DNA of 11,415 nucleotides, from contig JAQIWT010001305.1 of NCBI GenBank assembly GCA_034696485.1, forward strand, positions 1-11,415. The letters are read 5' to 3'. Below the pieces are notes generated by a model. The model was not told the origin of the DNA. It did not search any database and saw nothing but the letters and a program-made list of their open reading frames with translations. Below, in pieces: positions 8,858 to 11,415 of the stretch. Position 1 is the first letter of the stretch. Each line of letters begins with the position of its first letter. Both the position numbers and the translations under genes were made by a program. Source of the stretch: Isohypsibius dastychi (lineage: Eukaryota; Tardigrada; Eutardigrada; Parachela; Isohypsibiidae).

Positions 8858-8955
8858 CAAGGTTCGATTTAGGACGAAGTTTATAAAATCAATATGGTTT
8901 CCGGTCCAATTGCAACGTTTGCAACCAGAAGAAACCAAATGCAACCTATTGAAAC
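8858..8955 (+). repeat. Left outer inverted repeat of the foldback-like element
   Basis: 98 bp match the reverse complement of 10469-10566 without gaps. The first 33 bp are nearly perfect and the remaining 65 bp match at 46 positions. The sharp step in conservation at 8890/8891 suggests that the outer 33 bp were under a separate constraint, such as being a transposase-binding end. GCAACC and GAAACC units already appear in its inner half. Confidence 0.85.
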
Positions 8956-8961
8956 TAATAA

Positions 8962-9474
8962 TGTGCTACACAAACTATCAAAACAGGAATAACAAAAACC
9001 GGAACTAATGCAACCACTGAAACCTTTGCTACCAATGAAACCACTGAAACCACTAAAACAACTGCATCCACTGAAACCCGTGCAACCACTGAAACTCTTG
9101 CAACCACCGAAACCTTTGCAACTTCGGTAACCACTGAAACCCTTGCAACCATTGAAACACTTGCAACCACTGAAACTCTTGCAACCACCGAAAACTTTGC
9201 AGCCACGGTAACCACTGAAACCCGTGCAACCACTAAAACCCTGGCAACCACTGAAACCAGGATAGCCGCGAATGACTATGAAAATATCCTGATTTATGAA
9301 TACACTGCAGGAAAACCACAGATAAACCAGATTTTCTTATCAGAAAATCTGAATAGCCCACCCATATTTAAGGTGCAAATAGTCTATGAACGACGAATTT
9401 TCAAAACAGTTGGTGCATTGTCATGTACATCTCGCGAATACGGCGGTATAATTACGCCCTCTTCCCGAATTTAA
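8962..9474 (+). CDS. Possible Thr/Glu-rich open frame, no start codon
   Basis: Frame 1 is open for 170 codons between tandem stops just before 8962 and TAA at 9472-9474. The first two thirds are the minisatellite (Thr, Glu, Ala). The last 65 or so codons lie in non-repeated sequence and read as ordinary mixed protein (for example NDYENILIYEYTAGKPQ). There is no ATG before the array, so it would have to be an internal exon or the relic of one. No domain is recognised and no splice sites are secure. Chance openness remains a serious alternative. Confidence 0.2.
   Translation, partial: CATQTIKTGITKTGTNATTETFATNETTETTKTTASTETRATTETLATTETFATSVTTETLATIETLATTETLATTENFAATVTTETRATTKTLATTETRIAANDYENILIYEYTAGKPQINQIFLSENLNSPPIFKVQIVYERRIFKTVGALSCTSREYGGIITPSSRI
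9010..9259 (+). repeat. Minisatellite, GCAACCACTGAAACYYTT unit, left arm
   Basis: About 14 imperfect copies of an 18-bp unit made of two 9-bp halves, GCAACCACT and GAAACC plus a variable triplet. Because the period is a multiple of three, reading frames stay open on both strands. In frame 1 it encodes a Thr/Glu-rich peptide of the type TTETLATTET. Confidence 0.9.
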
Positions 9475-9950
9475 CCCGGCCATTTCCATACAAGAAATTC
9501 TGGGATAGGGCCAGTGATACTCCCGCGGGCAGATGAGAAGTTACTTTAACATCGGATTCCAGTGTTGCTGATCTGGCAGCTCCCTACTTACATTCTGATG
9601 CCCTTAATTTCTAACACTTCCGGTTATTCTTGTCTCTTCCGGCTGGGGGGGGGGGACAAAAAGTGCTGATGGAGTTTTTTCATTTCGTACGTAGCCTGTT
9701 TGTATTGTCAAAGCCGTAAAAATGTCTGTTTCGTGGAATGGGTGTTAAGTGCAGTTGAGTTCAATGTTTCGCGTTACCCGGGAGTTAGAATTCTTTCTTT
9801 GCTTCAATTTTATTTGGTATCCTCGGATGAGCTTTGGTTTCAAATGCAATCAAATCTTACCGGAAATCACAATATATTGGTTGAAAAAGTTTCCACGTTG
9901 CAGTGGTTCCACAAAGAATAAAATGGAGGAGATTCAGTGATTGTACTGGT
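9260..9950. other. Central region of the foldback-like element, unrecognised
   Basis: Apart from the end of the open frame described above, no coding signal is seen. Two CCGGAA-type motifs (9618 and 9637) sit just before a run of G. There is no inverted partner of this segment, so it forms the loop between the two arms. Confidence 0.5.
9645..9655. repeat. Homopolymer run of 11 G
   Basis: Eleven consecutive G follow CTTCCGGCT. It is prone to slippage and lies in the non-repeated centre of the foldback-like element. Confidence 0.9.
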
Positions 9951-10532
9951 TTGAATGGTTGCAATAGTTTCAGTGTTTGCACTGAGTTCAAAGACTGAAG
10001 CATTTTCGGTTGCACTAGTTGCAAGGGTTTCAGTGGTTGCACGGGGTTCAGTGGTTGCAAGTGTTTCAGTGGTTCCAAGGGTTTCAGTGTTTGCAAGGGT
10101 TTCAGTGGTTTCAGAGGTTTCAGTTTCACTAATTTCGCTGGTTGCAAAGGTTTCAATGTTTGCAGTGGTTTCAGTGGTTTCAGTGGTTTTACTGGCTTCA
10201 CTGGTTTCCCTGGTTTCACTGGTTGCAACAGTTTCGGTAGTTGCGTTGGTTTCACTGCCTTCACTGGTTTCACTGGTTTCACTGGTTTCGTTCACATCAT
10301 TTTTCTGCCTAACCATCAATTTTTGGCGATGCGAATAGGTGAAAATTGAATAAGAAAATAAATAAGATTTTTTTTCTGAACGATGCGCCAGTGAGTAATT
10401 GGATCGATTATGGACAACCACAGGAGAAATCAGTAAACACTGCCATCCAGGGAGCTCTTTCTGAACCGGTTTCCATAGGTTGCATTTTGTTTTCCGCGGT
10501 TGCGATGGTTGCAATAGGTCCAAAAACACCAC
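9867..10532 (-). CDS. Possible Thr/Glu/Ser-rich open frame across right arm
   Basis: The minus strand is open for 221 codons starting at a GTG. The first 75 or so residues come from the arm outside the array. Then follow about 110 residues of ETSETS, TTETLA and related repeats, then a short non-repeat tail to a stop at 9867. Thr/Ser/Glu repeats are seen in mucin-like or surface proteins, but no signal peptide or other domain is visible. The plus strand and other minus frames across the array are open too, which is expected of a period divisible by three. Weak candidate only. Confidence 0.2.
   Translation of the reverse strand: MVFLDLLQPSQPRKTKCNLWKPVQKELPGWQCLLISPVVVHNRSNYSLAHRSEKKSYLFSYSIFTYSHRQKLMVRQKNDVNETSETSETSEGSETNATTETVATSETRETSEASKTTETTETTANIETFATSEISETETSETTETLANTETLGTTETLATTEPRATTETLATSATENASVFELSANTETIATIQTSTITESPPFYSLWNHCNVETFSTNIL
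9951..10290 (-). repeat. Minisatellite, inverted copy of the same unit, right arm
   Basis: The same 9/18-bp GAAACC-ACT and GCAACC units occur here on the minus strand. Near 10200-10290 the array narrows to almost pure 9-bp CACTGGTTT copies on the plus strand, so recent expansion happened at that edge. The inner part is more degenerate. Confidence 0.9.
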
Positions 10533-10566
10533 CGATTTTATAAACTTCGTCCTAAATCAAACCTTG
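10469..10566 (-). repeat. Right outer inverted repeat of the foldback-like element
   Basis: It is the inverted counterpart of 8858-8955, with the near-perfect 33-bp end at 10534-10566 finishing AACCTTG. About 180 bp of sequence without a left-arm match separate it from the minisatellite, whereas the left arm has only about 55 bp there. Confidence 0.85.
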
Positions 10567-11213
10567 TATGTTGAGGGGAGACAAGACAGACGCAGAGGCA
10601 GACGCATCAAGCAAAGGTCGAGCTGCATTCTTTGGAAATCCGAATTCGCAATATCGGTTAGCTGCAGCCAGCCCGCCCCGGGGTGTCTGCAGCTGTCATG
10701 TTGGCACTTAGAAAACAGCATCCCTGTCCACTTTGCTGAATATCTCGAATCTCGTCAACGAGCTGGTGCATTTTATCGAGATCGAATAAAATTTCTGAAT
10801 ATCTCCATTTCGGCAGCCGAGGGTCCAACGGCCATGAAAGCAAGTTCAAGCAAAACATGTACTGTACTGGTGGAATACAGTAACCCCCGGTACTTAAAAG
10901 AGAGAATGTTGACCTCTGCAAGTTTCACGATACAGAAAGACCTTTCGATCTGCCACACTGGGCCAAACTCCACGTTCTCACACTTTTTAGAACGAAACGC
11001 CAGAGCCCATTTAGTTTGAGTCGGAGGGAGCCTGAAAATTTGCTCCCTATATAGGTGATTACTGATGTTTTACCAGCACTTATCTACAAGCAAGGGGAGA
11101 AGTGGAACTTCAAACACTTTAGTAGCGCTGTCCCATGCAGCGCTCTAGCACCAGCACAACACCCGACTAATCCCACCCGTACCGACTGACCGATGTCACC
11201 GACATGGTTCTAC
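10567..11213. other. Unassigned stretch beyond the foldback-like element
   Basis: A plus-strand frame stays open from within the right arm to 11019, and two minus-strand frames overlap it. None has a recognisable domain, so I call no gene. An inverted repeat AGCGCTG/CAGCGCT with a 7-nt loop lies at 11124-11144. Confidence 0.45.
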
Positions 11214-11240
11214 TGTAGTAAGCAAGTTTGCTTAACATGA

Positions 11241-11271
11241 TATATAAGAGCGGCCATTTTGGAAATCAGTT
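11241..11271 (+). promoter_or_regulatory. Candidate Pol II core promoter: TATA box plus initiator
   Basis: TATATAAGAG starts at 11241 and an initiator-like TCAGTT sits at 11266-11271, which puts the inferred start A (11268) 27 nt downstream of the first T. This spacing suits a eukaryotic TATA promoter. A palindrome TAAGCAA/TTGCTTA (11219-11225/11228-11234) lies just upstream. The first downstream ATG (11293) opens only nine codons. AATAAA occurs at 11324-11329 and 11374-11379, so the unit could instead be the U3-R part of an LTR running off the window. Confidence 0.35.
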
Positions 11272-11415
11272 CAAATATTCTGAGTTAGCAACATGAGGAC
11301 AAAGCACATCAACACAACTTAGTAATAAAAACTCGCGAAAAACACCGGAAATATGCTTGAAACAGCCGCCACCAATAAAGAACATATCACGAATAATATA
11401 TCTCAACTCGGGAAT

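Larger units (their letters stand above)
8858..10566. mobile_element. Foldback-like inverted-repeat element with minisatellite arms
   Basis: The two ends are inverted copies. The outer 98 bp align without gaps at 78 positions, and the outermost 33 bp (beginning CAAGGTTYGATTTAGGACGA) differ once. Inside each arm lies a minisatellite of the same unit in opposite orientation (9010-9259 and 9951-10290). Between the arrays are about 690 bp of other sequence with no transposase. Tandem repeats inside long inverted repeats are the hallmark of foldback-type elements. No target-site duplication is visible: AGA precedes the left end and TAT follows the right end. An inverted duplication of a minisatellite locus is the main alternative. 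Confidence 0.55.

Noticed and set aside
8955-9251. Val-rich minus-strand frame over the left minisatellite
   Set aside because: It is an antisense shadow of an 18-bp repeat, which is open in several frames at once.
9010-10290. CRISPR-like array
   Set aside because: The units are contiguous and imperfect, with no spacers of even length, and the setting is eukaryotic.
9857-10338. Lys-Pro-Leu-rich (minus) and Val-Ser-rich (plus) frames over the right minisatellite
   Set aside because: Alternative frames of the same 9/18-bp repeat. Only the Thr/Glu frame extends convincingly and even that is weak.

Overview
The window looks like non-coding, repeat-rich DNA from a eukaryote, probably a metazoan. 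It shows tiny GT-AG introns of 52-53 nt inside a transposon gene, an old Tc5/CENP-B-type DNA transposon, minisatellites, microsatellites and homopolymer runs. It shows no operons or bacterial-style gene packing. Tc5-type elements were first described in nematodes and the short introns fit a nematode, but relatives occur elsewhere, so the phylum stays open. I found no intact host gene I can name and no tRNA or rRNA gene.

Positions 1-5771 are mostly anonymous sequence. They hold an AT microsatellite (108-152), a 7-bp tandem repeat (535-562), a cluster of CAGCCTC motifs beside C-tracts (3139-3388), a 14-bp palindrome (3548-3561), a duplicated 19-bp unit (4628-4660) and a run of 14 C (4828-4841). 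One minus-strand open frame (4257-4550) has a plausible composition but is unrecognised.

Positions 5772-8445 are the best-supported unit: a 2,668-bp Tc5-like DNA transposon with terminal inverted repeats of about 270-290 bp. It is flanked by a TTA target-site duplication, and the reconstructed target is CTTAG, the CTNAG site type known for Tc4/Tc5. Its transposase is on the plus strand and broken. Both helix-turn-helix parts and all three catalytic Asp positions can still be read, but there are frameshifts, in-frame stops and a deletion inside the catalytic domain. It is therefore a dead copy whose ends may still be mobilisable in trans.

Positions 8858-10566, starting 415 bp further on, form a second inverted-repeat structure of 1,709 bp. 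Its outer 98 bp match end to end, and the outermost 33 bp differ at one base. Further in, each arm carries an 18-bp-class minisatellite of GCAACC and GAAACC units in opposite orientation. This resembles a foldback-type element. Its CAAGG ends recall the CAAG ends of the Tc5-like element, but I see no target-site duplication. Both arms carry long open frames rich in Thr and Glu, which may be only a by-product of the repeat period.

Positions 10567-11415 hold unassigned sequence and, at the edge, a TATA box with a well-spaced initiator-like motif followed by two AATAAA signals. This could be a promoter or the start of an LTR cut by the window end.
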